Origin: Bacteroidota bacterium
Lineage (GTDB): Bacteria > Bacteroidota > Bacteroidia > Flavobacteriales > Flavobacteriaceae
Assembly: GCA_027621505.1 (NCBI GenBank)
Contig: JAQCBK010000005.1
Location: forward strand, 1 to 57,509
Direction of reading: 5' to 3'
DNA: 57,509 bases
Notes under the pieces: generated by a model
Databases searched by the model: none
Told to the model about the DNA's origin: nothing
What the model saw: the letters and a program-made list of their open reading frames with translations, nothing else
Shown: positions 8,499 to 17,611 of the stretch, one piece after another
How positions within the stretch are numbered: the stretch's first letter is position 1
Layout: every line of letters begins with the position of its first letter
Translations under genes and position numbers: made by a program

Positions 8499-9464
8499 CT
8501 ATTCGAAGACGATTCCATCGATAATGGTGTTGAGTTCAAACATCTGATCTCTTTTGCTAGATGAGGGAGCAAATGCGAATCCCTCAACGACCATCCACCT
8601 TTTATTTAGCGTATCCTTTATCATGTAATTTACAAAGGGGCCTGCCATAAAGTCATTGGCAACTTCCCATGTTCCCTTGGTAATATAGGTCAATTTCCCC
8701 TTTGATGAGCTTTTGTAGAAATAGGGCCGGTAGGCCCTTTCGGTAATCATATAGGATCCTTTGAGTCGCCCAGGTATGTAGCGTTTACCAATTGAGTCTC
8801 GGATTTCAAGGATTCTCTTTTTTACATTCCCCTTTAAGCCTTGAAGCGGGAGGCTATAGGCAATCAAGTTCATGTGTCCTTTGGGGGTGTCCTTTTGTAT
8901 CCAAACAAAATTCGTGGTGTCTTTTACCGTTTTGTAGGCTGTTGGGTAGCGTAATGATATCTTAAAGCGATCTTTCAAATCTCGGTCTTTGGCGGGCGAT
9001 TTTTTGATCCTTCTTAATTTTTCTTTTTTCTCTTTATCGGTGAGTGTGGCTCTAAGCAGCTTGATGTTTTCTTCGAGTAAATAGGCTTTTACATCATCAT
9101 CTTCCCCAGAAATTCGAGCCACCAATTGGGGTTTGGCCATAAAATCCTCACTCAACTGGAACCTGCCCAAGGAGTCCTTTAAAAACCAAACGATGTTTCT
9201 GCTGTTTCTGGCAAAGCCAGTAAAAACTTCTGGAGGAAGGTATTTTAGGGTAAACTGTGGTTCATCGAAGGGAAGTCCTTCATAGGGGGTCTCCAATAAA
9301 TCTCTGGTCGTTTTTCCCAAACGGCCTTCCCAGCTTTTTTTGGGCATCACCACGGTGACATGATTGATGTTGGCATTGGAATCGGGAAGATACCTGAGAG
9401 GTGTTTTTGACTCTTTACAAGCGTTTAAGCAAAGAATCAAAACAAATATTACTGCTTTTTTCAT
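8499..9464 (-). CDS. DUF4837 family lipoprotein
   Basis: 321 aa. A lipoprotein signal peptide (MKKAVIFVLILCLNAC, lipobox cysteine at 16) means it is exported and lipidated. The rest matches the Bacteroidota family DUF4837 as I recall it: VVMPKKSWEG near the start and paired domains with WVIQK- and FMAGPFVNY-like blocks. Function is unknown. It is 10 nt downstream of pgk on the same strand and is probably co-transcribed with it. Confidence 0.82.
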   Translation of the reverse strand: MKKAVIFVLILCLNACKESKTPLRYLPDSNANINHVTVVMPKKSWEGRLGKTTRDLLETPYEGLPFDEPQFTLKYLPPEVFTGFARNSRNIVWFLKDSLGRFQLSEDFMAKPQLVARISGEDDDVKAYLLEENIKLLRATLTDKEKKEKLRRIKKSPAKDRDLKDRFKISLRYPTAYKTVKDTTNFVWIQKDTPKGHMNLIAYSLPLQGLKGNVKKRILEIRDSIGKRYIPGRLKGSYMITERAYRPYFYKSSSKGKLTYITKGTWEVANDFMAGPFVNYMIKDTLNKRWMVVEGFAFAPSSSKRDQMFELNTIIDGIVFE

Positions 9465-9474
9465 GATCTGAGGC

Positions 9475-10662
9475 TTAATCTAAAAGTGCGGCAATGCCCG
9501 GTAAGGTTTTTCCTTCCAAGCTTTCCAGCATGGCACCGCCGCCAGTAGAAATATAGCTCATTTTATCTTCAAATCCAAACTGCTTGACGGCGGCCACTGA
9601 GTCCCCGCCGCCAACGAGAGAAAAAGCCCCTGCAGCCGTACTATTTGCAATGTGCTCGCCCAAGGTTATTGTTCCTCGGGCAAAGCTTTCCATTTCAAAA
9701 ACACCCAATGGACCATTCCATAAGATGGTTTTGGAAGCCATCACAATTTTTTCAAAGCTTTTGAGGGTTTCGGGGCCTGCATCTAATCCTTCCCAGTCGT
9801 GGGGTATTTCATGAACTTTACAAGATTTTTTGTTTGCCTGATTGGAAAAATCGTCGGCAATGATCACATCTGTGGGGAGGTGAACCGCCACTCCTTTTGC
9901 TTTTGCTTTTTCCAATAACTCAAGGGCATAATTGCAATAATCGTCCTCGCATATGGAGCGCCCGACACTGCCCCCCTGTGCTTTGATAAAGGTATATACC
10001 ATTCCCCCTCCAATGATCAAATGGTCGATTTTGTCCAACATGTTTTCGATGATGGTGATTTTAGAGGATACCTTGGCCCCTCCCAAAATGGCCAGGACGG
10101 GTTTTTCTCCGGTTTTCATTACTTTGTCAATGGCATTGACTTCCTTTTCCAATAATTTGCCAAAGAATTTGTCCTCCTTAAAAAACTTGGCGATGATGGT
10201 GGTGGAGGCATGCGCCCTATGGGCCGTACCAAAGGCGTCGTTTACATAACAGTCTCCCAATTGGGCGAGCGCTTTTGCAAAGTCCATATCACCACTGGTT
10301 TCTTCTTCATAAAAGCGCAAGTTTTCCATCAATAAAACCGAACCAGGCTGGAGGTTGGCTGCGGCTTTCTCCGCTTCTGGCCCAATGCAATCGGGGCAAA
10401 AGGCTACTGGTACTCCAAGGACCTCCTCTACATTATTTACTATATTTATTAATGATAGTTCAGGCGTTTTCCCTTTTGGACGCCCCAAGTGTGAAAGCAA
10501 AACACAACTTCCCCCTTTTTGCAAGATGTGGGTTATGGTTTCCTTGGCAGCCACAATTCTAGTGCTGTCTGTTACATGGAGTTGTTCGTCTAATGGGACA
10601 TTAAAGTCTACTCTGACGACCACTCTGCGGTTTGAAAAGTCTTGATCGGTTAGGGTGCGCAT
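9475..10662 (-). CDS. pgk: Phosphoglycerate kinase
   Basis: 395 aa, usual bacterial length. It transfers the acyl phosphate of 1,3-bisphosphoglycerate to ADP in glycolysis. Visible signatures are RVVVRVDFNVPLD near the N-terminus, LLSHLGRPKGK (substrate binding), GGAKVSSKI in the hinge region and GGGDSVAAVKQF near the C-terminus. Cytoplasmic. It is the first gene of a two-gene unit with the DUF4837 lipoprotein, and is divergent from holB. Confidence 0.97.
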   Translation of the reverse strand: MRTLTDQDFSNRRVVVRVDFNVPLDEQLHVTDSTRIVAAKETITHILQKGGSCVLLSHLGRPKGKTPELSLINIVNNVEEVLGVPVAFCPDCIGPEAEKAAANLQPGSVLLMENLRFYEEETSGDMDFAKALAQLGDCYVNDAFGTAHRAHASTTIIAKFFKEDKFFGKLLEKEVNAIDKVMKTGEKPVLAILGGAKVSSKITIIENMLDKIDHLIIGGGMVYTFIKAQGGSVGRSICEDDYCNYALELLEKAKAKGVAVHLPTDVIIADDFSNQANKKSCKVHEIPHDWEGLDAGPETLKSFEKIVMASKTILWNGPLGVFEMESFARGTITLGEHIANSTAAGAFSLVGGGDSVAAVKQFGFEDKMSYISTGGGAMLESLEGKTLPGIAALLD

Positions 10663-10678
10663 GCTTTTAATTTTGTTC

Positions 10679-10686
10679 CAAAAATA
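10679..10686 (-). promoter_or_regulatory. TAnnTTTG -7 element of pgk
   Basis: TATTTTTG on the minus strand, 16 nt before the pgk ATG. Confidence 0.55.
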
Positions 10687-10801
10687 CTTTTTTTATGGCG
10701 TTGGACAAAGGGATTTGGAGGCATTGGGAACATAATTTTTTTGGGACAGACAAATCCAAATGGATTGGTTATTTTTATTGTCTTTAAGGGTTCAAAAAAG
10801 T

Positions 10802-11944
10802 ATGTATTCCAGTGAAATCATAGGCCAAGCGTCGTTAAAGCATCAATTGAAACAGACTATAATTAGTAGTCAAGTTGCTCATTGTCAGCTATTTATAGAT
10901 CACAAAGGCTTTGGTGGCCTTCCGCTATCCCTCTATGTTGCCATGGGTTTGCTTCACGGTTTTGATGCGATGAAATCAGCGGAGGAACAAGGAACGCCCG
11001 CTCTAAAATTAATGGACCATCCCGACCTTCACTTTGTCTATCCAGTGGTTAATACTTCCTCGGGAAGTTCAAAGCCAATTTCGGTTGACTTTAAATCCCA
11101 GTGGCGAGAATTCTTGTCGGATCAGGTTTACGGATCTACTCAGGATTGGATTCAGCTTTTGGAAGGAGGAAACAAACAGGGCATGATTGGCGTAGAGGAG
11201 GTGCATGATATGCACCACAAGATGTCATTGAAAGCGCATAACGGAGGCAATAAAGTAATGATTGTGTTTGGAGCGGAGAAGTTGTCTCCAACGGCTTCCA
11301 ACAAATTACTCAAACTCTTGGAGGAACCCCCTAAAGACAGTTTTTTTCTGTTGGTGACCGAACAAATAGAAGGGATGCTTCCCACATTGGTATCCCGATG
11401 CCAGGAGATTAAATTAAGGCCCTTGACGAATGAAGAAATCACCGCCGGACTCGACAGCCTGAATTTGAGTTTGGGAAGTTCTTCTCTGCATGCGATGAGG
11501 GGGAGCTGGCGAAAAGTTTTGTTGGAGCTCAATACACCGGATCAGTCGCTTCGCTTTGAAGAGTTGTGGGTTCAATGCTTACGGGCTGCCTTTAGGGCAA
11601 GATCAAACAAGGCCATAGTGATTGAACTGATGCAATGGGCAGACCAGCTTGCTGAACTCCATCGAGAAGAGCAAAAAGCTTTTTTAACCTACGCTTTGGA
11701 ATTCATTCGTCAAGCGATGTTGATCTCTTATCATTCGGAGTCGCTTTACGACATGAAGATCCATTCCACATTTGATATTCGAAAGTTTGCGCCCTATGTC
11801 CATAGCGGAAATCTTGCGGTGATGGTAAGGCTTCTTGAGGACACTTTATACCATGTAGAACGCAACGCAAACCCTAAAATACTCTTCAGTCATTTTGCAT
11901 TGTCCATGACTCGTGCGTTGAACATCAAGGCGCCGGTTTCCTAA
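10802..11944 (+). CDS. holB: DNA polymerase III subunit delta'
   Basis: 380 aa from the ATG at 10802 (MYSSEIIGQ); the frame is open 14 codons earlier, but the family begins with this I-x-GQ block. Delta' is part of the clamp loader that puts the sliding clamp on DNA. The AAA+ core shows [12 protein letters not shown] and the sensor-1 stretch [21 protein letters not shown]. The Walker A region is degenerate (HKGFGG), as expected for delta', which does not hydrolyse ATP. Its last 20 nt overlap the convergent methyltransferase gene. Confidence 0.88.
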   Translation: MYSSEIIGQASLKHQLKQTIISSQVAHCQLFIDHKGFGGLPLSLYVAMGLLHGFDAMKSAEEQGTPALKLMDHPDLHFVYPVVNTSSGSSKPISVDFKSQWREFLSDQVYGSTQDWIQLLEGGNKQGMIGVEEVHDMHHKMSLKAHNGGNKVMIVFGAEKLSPTASNKLLKLLEEPPKDSFFLLVTEQIEGMLPTLVSRCQEIKLRPLTNEEITAGLDSLNLSLGSSSLHAMRGSWRKVLLELNTPDQSLRFEELWVQCLRAAFRARSNKAIVIELMQWADQLAELHREEQKAFLTYALEFIRQAMLISYHSESLYDMKIHSTFDIRKFAPYVHSGNLAVMVRLLEDTLYHVERNANPKILFSHFALSMTRALNIKAPVS

Positions 11945-12776
11945 ACAGATATACGATTGAAGAATGTTTGGCGGTAAACAAGGCTTTGAGGGAAAAAAAG
12001 CTTGCTTTTACCAAAGCGCGAAGCAAGGGAATCCTCTTGCCTTTGTGCTTCTCGGAGAGATAGGCGATATAAAAAACGTCAAATGGCAAAAAGCTTTTTT
12101 GGATCAACTCGAACTCTTTTTCTTTGGCCATGGAAATAAGGCCCTTAGGAGTAAAGTGCCATAGGTGTCGCGGGACATCCAAAGCAGCCCAATCTTCTTT
12201 ATAGTGGTGGCGGTCGTGGCTTTCAAAATTAGGTGCCGCAATAACCAAAATTCCTCCAGGCTGGAGGAGATCTTTATAGCTCGCAATATGTTTCTCAGGT
12301 TGTGGCAAGTGTTCCAAAACATGCCAAAGGGTGATGAGGTCAAAACTTTTTTGGGGAAAACCTTCTGTCGTGGGCTGTACCGGCAAATCGTTTACATGAC
12401 AGATTTTTCTGGCTTTGCCGTTGTTTTCAACACCACTTACGTCAAGCCCTTTTTTTTTCATAAATGACAAAAAAGCGCCCGTACCGCAGCCTACATCCAA
12501 TAAACGTCCTTGGGATGGAATGTTCTTCATTAGAAAGCGATACTTGTAATGAAACATCAATGTTCTTACAAGGTCATAAAGCCCTTGTATGGCTGAACGG
12601 GGTTTTGAATGGTGAGAAATATATTCCGATGAATCATAAAATGGATCCAGTGTGTCCAAATGTTGAACATCTGTCCAGGCCCGGCCCTTTGTTTCATCCC
12701 AATGAATATCAAAGGTGTTTCTGCTGACCAAATGGTCTTTGGCTTGGAGGATGATATTTTTTTTTGCCTTCGTCAT
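11925..12776 (-). CDS. Class I SAM-dependent methyltransferase
   Basis: 283 aa from the ATG at 12776. A GTG six codons upstream falls inside a parS-like palindrome, so it is not preferred. The N-terminal segment (CKDH-type: [19 protein letters not shown]) is typical of a Bacteroidota methyltransferase group. Motif I is [12 protein letters not shown], followed by LWHVLEHL and [12 protein letters not shown]. The substrate is unknown; related proteins are often annotated as UbiE/Coq3-like without proof. It is 18 nt downstream of mnmG and probably in the ybeY-mnmG transcript. Confidence 0.85.
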   Translation of the reverse strand: MTKAKKNIILQAKDHLVSRNTFDIHWDETKGRAWTDVQHLDTLDPFYDSSEYISHHSKPRSAIQGLYDLVRTLMFHYKYRFLMKNIPSQGRLLDVGCGTGAFLSFMKKKGLDVSGVENNGKARKICHVNDLPVQPTTEGFPQKSFDLITLWHVLEHLPQPEKHIASYKDLLQPGGILVIAAPNFESHDRHHYKEDWAALDVPRHLWHFTPKGLISMAKEKEFELIQKSFLPFDVFYIAYLSEKHKGKRIPLLRALVKASFFSLKALFTAKHSSIVYLFRKPAP

Positions 12777-12778
12777 AA

Positions 12779-12792
12779 GTTCCACGTGGAAC
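12779..12792. promoter_or_regulatory. parS-like palindrome downstream of mnmG
   Basis: GTTCCACGTGGAAC is a perfect 14-bp palindrome in the gap between mnmG and the methyltransferase gene. With one flanking base each side it matches the general bacterial parS consensus (TGTTTCACGTGAAACA) at 13 of 16 positions. A ParB-binding role is inferred. Confidence 0.6.
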
Positions 12793-12794
12793 AC

Positions 12795-14663
12795 TTACCT
12801 TCCCAGTTTGACCAAAAGAACGCTTATGTCGCTGGGATTAATTCCACTGATTCTGGAGGCTTGCGAAAGGTTGGTGGGCCTGATGTAGTTCAACTTTTCC
12901 TTGGCCTCGTGTGACAAAGAGGCAAGAACGTCATAATCAAAATCATCAGGGATTTTGATATGATCCAAACGATTGAGCTTTTCTGCGTTGGCCATTTCTT
13001 TCTCAATATAACCAGAGTACTTGATTTGGATCTCTGCTTGTTCGTATACTTCATCACTCACATGCTGCGTCTTGAGGTAATTTTTTACAGAGGATAGGGT
13101 GGCCAAGTCCTGACGGCTCATCCGGGGGCGAGACAAAATCTTGCTGAGCTTATCGGATTGCTTTACAGGGGCAGATTCCTTTTGCTCCAAAATGGGATTG
13201 ATTTCATCCGGTTGGTAACTTTCTGTTTTTAGAAAAAGAACCAATTCTTTGGTTTGAGCCGCTTTTTGCTCCACAGCCTCCATGCGCTCCTTTTTGGCCA
13301 ATCCCAATTGATAGGAAAGGGGAGTTAGTCGCAAATCAGCATTGTCTTGTCGCAACAAGGTCCTGTATTCAGCCCTAGAGGTAAACATTCTGTAAGGTTC
13401 CTCGGTTCCTTTAGTAATTAAGTCGTCTATGAGAACTCCGATATAAGCCTCATTTCTTTTGAGGACAAAAGGAGCCTGCTCATTCACTTTTAGATGGGCA
13501 TTGATTCCAGCCATCAATCCCTGGGAGGCCGCTTCTTCATATCCAGTAGTGCCGTTGATTTGACCTGCAAAAAACAAGCCTTCTACCAATTTGGTCTCTA
13601 AGCTGTTTTTTAATTGCGTTGGTGGAAAGTAGTCATACTCAATGGCATAGCCAGGTCTGAAAAATTTTACCTTTTCAAAGCCTTTGACAGACCGTAAGGC
13701 TTTGTATTGTATGTCTTCTGGAAGAGAGGTTGAAAAGCCGTTAACATAAACCTCAACGGTGTCCCAACCCTCAGGTTCAACAAATATTTGGTGGCGCGAC
13801 TTGTCTGCAAATCGATTGATTTTGTCTTCTATGGAGGGACAATATCTCGGCCCAGTGCTCTGGATGTTTCCGTTGAACATGGGAGATCGGTCAAACCCCT
13901 CGCGCAAAAGATCATGAACTTCAACACTGGTGTGGGTGATGTAACAGCTTCGCTGTTCTGTCAAGGGGGAGGTATGCAGGTAACTGAATGTTGAGGGATG
14001 ATCATCTCCAGGTTGTTCTTCCATCAGGTCATAATTCAATGACCTTCCATCCACTCGAGGGGGGGTTCCTGTTTTCATCCTGCCCGACTGAAATCCAAGA
14101 TTTTCCAAACTGTGGGTAAGTCCGGTCGAGGCTTTCTCTCCTGCCCTGCCACCTCCATAATTTTTTTCTCCAATATGAATGAGTCCGTTTAGAAAAGTTC
14201 CATTGGTAAGGACAACACTTTTGGAATATATGGGTATGCCAAGAGAGGTAATCACCCCTTCAATGCTTCCGTTCTTAACGATTATGTCTTTGATCATGTC
14301 TTGATAGAAATCAAGCTTGGGGGTTTGTTCCAGTAATTCCCTCCATCTTTTGGCAAAAAGCATTCTATCGGATTGTACCCTTGGGCTCCACATGGCCGGT
14401 CCCTTGGAACGATTCAACATTTTAAATTGAATGGCCGATTCGTCAGAAACGATTCCACTATAACCGCCCAAAGCATCAATCTCTCTAACAATTTGACCTT
14501 TGGCAATTCCACCCATTGCGGGGTTACAAGACATTTGGCCTATGGTTTGTAGATTCATTGTCACCAACAGGGTCTTCGAGCCCATGTTGGCCGCAGCAGC
14601 GGCGGCCTCCGCTCCAGCGTGACCCCCTCCTACTACAACGACATCATATCTTCCTTCAAACAT
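12795..14663 (-). CDS. mnmG: tRNA uridine-5-carboxymethylaminomethyl modification enzyme MnmG
   Basis: 622 aa, usual length. With MnmE it makes the carboxymethylaminomethyl group on wobble uridine 34 of several tRNAs, using FAD. The FAD-binding motif is VVVVGGGHAGAEAA at residues about 8-21; later blocks include CNPAMGGIAKG, GTFLNGLIHIG and the C-terminal YIxxE helix region (KYSGYIEKE). It overlaps ybeY by 8 nt. parS-like sites sit at both ends of the gene, a location often seen for gidA loci near replication origins. No mnmE is in the window. Confidence 0.97.
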   Translation of the reverse strand: MFEGRYDVVVVGGGHAGAEAAAAAANMGSKTLLVTMNLQTIGQMSCNPAMGGIAKGQIVREIDALGGYSGIVSDESAIQFKMLNRSKGPAMWSPRVQSDRMLFAKRWRELLEQTPKLDFYQDMIKDIIVKNGSIEGVITSLGIPIYSKSVVLTNGTFLNGLIHIGEKNYGGGRAGEKASTGLTHSLENLGFQSGRMKTGTPPRVDGRSLNYDLMEEQPGDDHPSTFSYLHTSPLTEQRSCYITHTSVEVHDLLREGFDRSPMFNGNIQSTGPRYCPSIEDKINRFADKSRHQIFVEPEGWDTVEVYVNGFSTSLPEDIQYKALRSVKGFEKVKFFRPGYAIEYDYFPPTQLKNSLETKLVEGLFFAGQINGTTGYEEAASQGLMAGINAHLKVNEQAPFVLKRNEAYIGVLIDDLITKGTEEPYRMFTSRAEYRTLLRQDNADLRLTPLSYQLGLAKKERMEAVEQKAAQTKELVLFLKTESYQPDEINPILEQKESAPVKQSDKLSKILSRPRMSRQDLATLSSVKNYLKTQHVSDEVYEQAEIQIKYSGYIEKEMANAEKLNRLDHIKIPDDFDYDVLASLSHEAKEKLNYIRPTNLSQASRISGINPSDISVLLVKLGR

Positions 14664-15081
14664 AAGATTGTTTCACGTGGAACAAATTAATACATTCTTC
14701 TTCCTTCGATCGCATGTTCTTTTTTTCATGATCAGACTTGTCGTTATAACCCAAACAATGAAGAAGGGCATGGCAGATCAGCCTAAGCTGCTCATTTTCA
14801 ATTGTTTGGCTATATTCCTTTGCATTATTGGATACCGCCTCAATTGAAATAAAGGCCTCAGCACTGACCTCAGTGCCTCTCGTGTAATCAAAAGTAATGA
14901 TGTCGGTATCCGTATCGTGATTTAAAAACTCTGTGTTCAGCAAAAGGAGCTGTGCTGCGTCCACAAAATTAAAATCCATAGCATCAATGGTGTAACCCTC
15001 CTCCATAGCAATGTCGGAAAGCCACTGACTTAGTTTACTCTCCTCCAAACTTAGGTAATTTTGATGTATAAAACGGATCAA
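14656..15081 (-). CDS. ybeY: Endoribonuclease YbeY
   Basis: 141 aa if translation starts at the TTG at 15081 (reading as MIRFIHQNYLS), which gives the usual YbeY length and N-terminus. The longer open frame would run through the ybeY promoter and into the divergent gltX 5' end. YbeY is a metal-dependent RNase needed for 16S rRNA 3' processing and ribosome quality control. The metal site is HALLHCLGYND: two His plus an Asp where the enterobacterial protein has a third His. The 3' end contains a parS-like site and overlaps mnmG by 8 nt. Confidence 0.85.
   Translation of the reverse strand: MIRFIHQNYLSLEESKLSQWLSDIAMEEGYTIDAMDFNFVDAAQLLLLNTEFLNHDTDTDIITFDYTRGTEVSAEAFISIEAVSNNAKEYSQTIENEQLRLICHALLHCLGYNDKSDHEKKNMRSKEEECINLFHVKQSYV
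14669..14684. promoter_or_regulatory. parS-like site at the 5' end of mnmG
   Basis: TGTTTCACGTGGAACA matches the bacterial parS consensus TGTTTCACGTGAAACA at 15 of 16 positions. It lies in the last codons of ybeY, 5 nt before the mnmG start codon. ParB binding is inferred from the match. Confidence 0.7.
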
Positions 15082-15093
15082 ATCTTTTTTTTG

Positions 15094-15101
15094 CAAATAT
15101 A
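15094..15101 (-). promoter_or_regulatory. TAnnTTTG -7 element of ybeY-mnmG
   Basis: TATATTTG on the minus strand, 12 nt before the TTG start at 15081. It supports that start over upstream ones. Confidence 0.55.
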
Positions 15102-15146
15102 GAACAAAGAAAAAACAAATAATTTCCCTCATGCGTTGCATGATGT

Positions 15147-15154
15147 TATCTTTG
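15147..15154 (+). promoter_or_regulatory. TAnnTTTG -7 element of gltX
   Basis: TATCTTTG, 11 nt before the gltX ATG at 15166. It rules against the upstream in-frame ATG at 15136. Confidence 0.55.
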
Positions 15155-15165
15155 AAGAAAAAAAA

Positions 15166-16653
15166 ATGAAGGTTCGCGTAAGGTTTGCACCAAGTCCCAC
15201 TGGTGCTCTTCACATCGGTGGGCTAAGAACAGCCCTCTATAACTATTTGTTTGCCAAAAAAATGGGGGGGGCATTTGTCGTAAGGATTGAAGATACTGAT
15301 CGAAACCGTATGGTGGAAGGAGCAGAGCGCTATATTATGGAGGCATTGCGATGGAGTGGTTTACACCCAGATGAAAGCCCTGAACATGAAGGGGCGTTTG
15401 GACCTTATCGTCAGAGTGAAAGGGAGCTGGTCTATCAGAAATACATAGCGGAACTTATCAATAAAGGAAAAGCCTATTTTGCTTTCGACACGCCCGAAGA
15501 CTTGGCTAAAATCAGATCCGAGTATGAGCAAGAGAAGAAAACTTTTAAATACGGAACGCATAACCGAATCGGGTTTCGGAATTCCCTCACTTTGTCCTCA
15601 GAAGCCACAGAGAAGTTGAAGGCTACCGTTCCTTACGTGATCCGATTAAAGATTGAAAAGGGAGCCCCTGTAAAGGTAATTGATGGTGTGCGAGGTCTGA
15701 TTCAAGTTGATCGAGAAGAGATCGACGATAAGATATTGGTCAAAGCCGACAACATGCCTACTTATCATTTTGCAAATGTGGTAGATGATCACCTGATGAA
15801 GATTACCCATGTCATCCGTGGAGAAGAATGGCTGCCTTCCCTCCCTTTACATCAATTGATTTATGATGCCTTTGGTTGGGATGCACCCCAGTTTATGCAT
15901 TTGCCCTTAATCTTAAAACCCGAAGGAAAAGGGAAGCTCTCCAAAAGGGATGGTGAAAAAATGGGCTTTCCAGTTTTTCCTTTGGCTTGGGAAGAATCTG
16001 AAGGTTTTAAAGAACGTGGTTTTTTGCCAGAGGCTTTGATGAATTATTTGGCCCTGTTGGGGTGGAATCCTGGAACGGAAGAAGAGATCATGAATATGGA
16101 AAAGTTGAAGGAAGTTTTTGACGCCGAGAGAATACAAAAGGGAGGCGCCAAGTTTGATTTTGAAAAAGCAAGGTGGATCAATCACAAATTTTTAGCGTCT
16201 GAGGAAGAAAAAAGCGTTTTGAAGCGTTTTCCTGAATTCTTCGAATGCTTTCCAAGTGATTGGTCGGAAAAAAAGAAAAAAGCCCTGTATGGCCTCCTAA
16301 AAGATCGATTGTTTTTACTCGAAGACTTCAAAATCGAATCTCAAACTTTTTTGAAGGATCCCACAGCATACGATCTTAAGGTTTTAGATAAAATAAGAAA
16401 ACACAACCCCAAAGTGATTGTGGATCAGTTTATAGGTTATGTGCATCAGGAAATCCCTCCTGCGGATTGGAAATTGAATATTCAAGGTTGGAATCAAACG
16501 GCTGGATTTCCTTTTGGCGTAATTATGCAAACTTTAAGATTGGCATTGGTGGGCAGTTTAACCGGCCCCGATTTGTTTAAAATTTGCGAACTATTAGGAA
16601 AAGAAATAACTTTAAGGAGATTGGAAAAATTTTATAAACATTTAAATTCATAA
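15166..16653 (+). CDS. gltX: Glutamyl-tRNA synthetase
   Basis: 495 aa. A class I aminoacyl-tRNA synthetase that charges tRNA-Glu. The HIGH-type motif is in FAPSPTGALHIGG (residues 7-19) and the KMSKS-type motif is GKLSKRDG (about residues 254-261). The ATG at 15166 matches the family N-terminus exactly. GltX is divergent from ybeY and followed after 3 nt by the SPFH gene. One glutamyl and one glutaminyl synthetase are both present in this window, so no transamidation pathway for Gln is required. Confidence 0.97.
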   Translation: MKVRVRFAPSPTGALHIGGLRTALYNYLFAKKMGGAFVVRIEDTDRNRMVEGAERYIMEALRWSGLHPDESPEHEGAFGPYRQSERELVYQKYIAELINKGKAYFAFDTPEDLAKIRSEYEQEKKTFKYGTHNRIGFRNSLTLSSEATEKLKATVPYVIRLKIEKGAPVKVIDGVRGLIQVDREEIDDKILVKADNMPTYHFANVVDDHLMKITHVIRGEEWLPSLPLHQLIYDAFGWDAPQFMHLPLILKPEGKGKLSKRDGEKMGFPVFPLAWEESEGFKERGFLPEALMNYLALLGWNPGTEEEIMNMEKLKEVFDAERIQKGGAKFDFEKARWINHKFLASEEEKSVLKRFPEFFECFPSDWSEKKKKALYGLLKDRLFLLEDFKIESQTFLKDPTAYDLKVLDKIRKHNPKVIVDQFIGYVHQEIPPADWKLNIQGWNQTAGFPFGVIMQTLRLALVGSLTGPDLFKICELLGKEITLRRLEKFYKHLNS

Positions 16654-16656
16654 ATC

Positions 16657-17610
16657 ATGGACCTCACTACTTATGTCATTATTTTTGTTGTTGTACTTAT
16701 TTTAAGCTCGGGCTTATTTATTGTTAAGCAACAGACCTCTGCCATCGTCGAACGATTTGGTAAATTCATTGCCATTCGAAAACCTGGCCTGCACTTTAAA
16801 GTTCCCGTAATCGATAAGATCGCAGGACGGGTAAGCTTGCGAATACTCCAATTGGATGTGATCGTAGAAACCAAAACCAAAGATGACGTTTTTGTAAAAC
16901 TGAAAGTGTCGGTTCAGTACAAAATACTTGCAGATAACGTTTACGATGCCTTTTATAAGCTGGACTTCCCCCAGGATCAAATTACCTCTTATGTTTTTGA
17001 TGTGGTAAGGGCTGTGGTTCCGAAAATGCGTTTGGACGACGTGTTTGAGAAAAAGGATGAAATAGCAAATGCCGTAAAAGGAGAGTTGAATGATGCCATG
17101 ATCAATTATGGCTACGATATCATCAAGGCACTGGTAACGGATATCGATCCAGACAGTGAAGTAAAAACTGCAATGAACAGGATCAATGCTGCGGAACGGC
17201 AAAAGATTGCGGCTCAATACGAGGGGGATGCTGCCCGTATTTTGATCGTTGAGAAGGCCAAAGCAGAGGCAGAAAGTAAGCGACTACAGGGTCAAGGAAT
17301 AGCAGACCAAAGAAGGGAAATAGCCAGAGGCTTGGAAGAATCTGTAGATGTGCTCAATAATGTCGGTATCAATTCCCAAGAGGCTTCAGCGCTTATTGTG
17401 GTCACACAGCACTATGACACCTTGCAGTCCATAGGGGAAGAGACAAACAGTAACCTGATTTTACTCCCTAACTCTCCTCAGGCAGGAAGCGATATGTTGA
17501 ATAATATGGTGGCTTCATTTACAGCCAGTAATCAAATTGGCGAGGCCATGAAGATCGGGAATCAGAAAAAGAAAAACGGAAATAAGACTGACGAGAAGCC
17601 TAAGGAGTAA
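16657..17610 (+). CDS. SPFH/Band 7 (stomatin-like, QmcA-type) membrane protein
   Basis: 317 aa. It has an N-terminal transmembrane helix (about residues 5-24), then the SPFH domain (RFGKFIAIRKPGLHFKVP, later YVFDVVRAVVPKM) and an Ala/Glu-rich coiled coil (AERQKIAAQYEGDAARILIV region cut short here). The C-terminal tail is Asn and Lys rich. Members form ring-like membrane scaffolds and often regulate proteases such as FtsH. No NfeD partner gene is adjacent. The gene lies 3 nt after gltX and converges on glnS with a 1-nt gap. Confidence 0.9.
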   Translation: MDLTTYVIIFVVVLILSSGLFIVKQQTSAIVERFGKFIAIRKPGLHFKVPVIDKIAGRVSLRILQLDVIVETKTKDDVFVKLKVSVQYKILADNVYDAFYKLDFPQDQITSYVFDVVRAVVPKMRLDDVFEKKDEIANAVKGELNDAMINYGYDIIKALVTDIDPDSEVKTAMNRINAAERQKIAAQYEGDAARILIVEKAKAEAESKRLQGQGIADQRREIARGLEESVDVLNNVGINSQEASALIVVTQHYDTLQSIGEETNSNLILLPNSPQAGSDMLNNMVASFTASNQIGEAMKIGNQKKKNGNKTDEKPKE

Positions 17611-17611
17611 A

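Noticed and set aside
15136-15165. Upstream ATG for gltX at 15136
   Set aside because: The region covers the -7 element and lies before the conserved family N-terminus.
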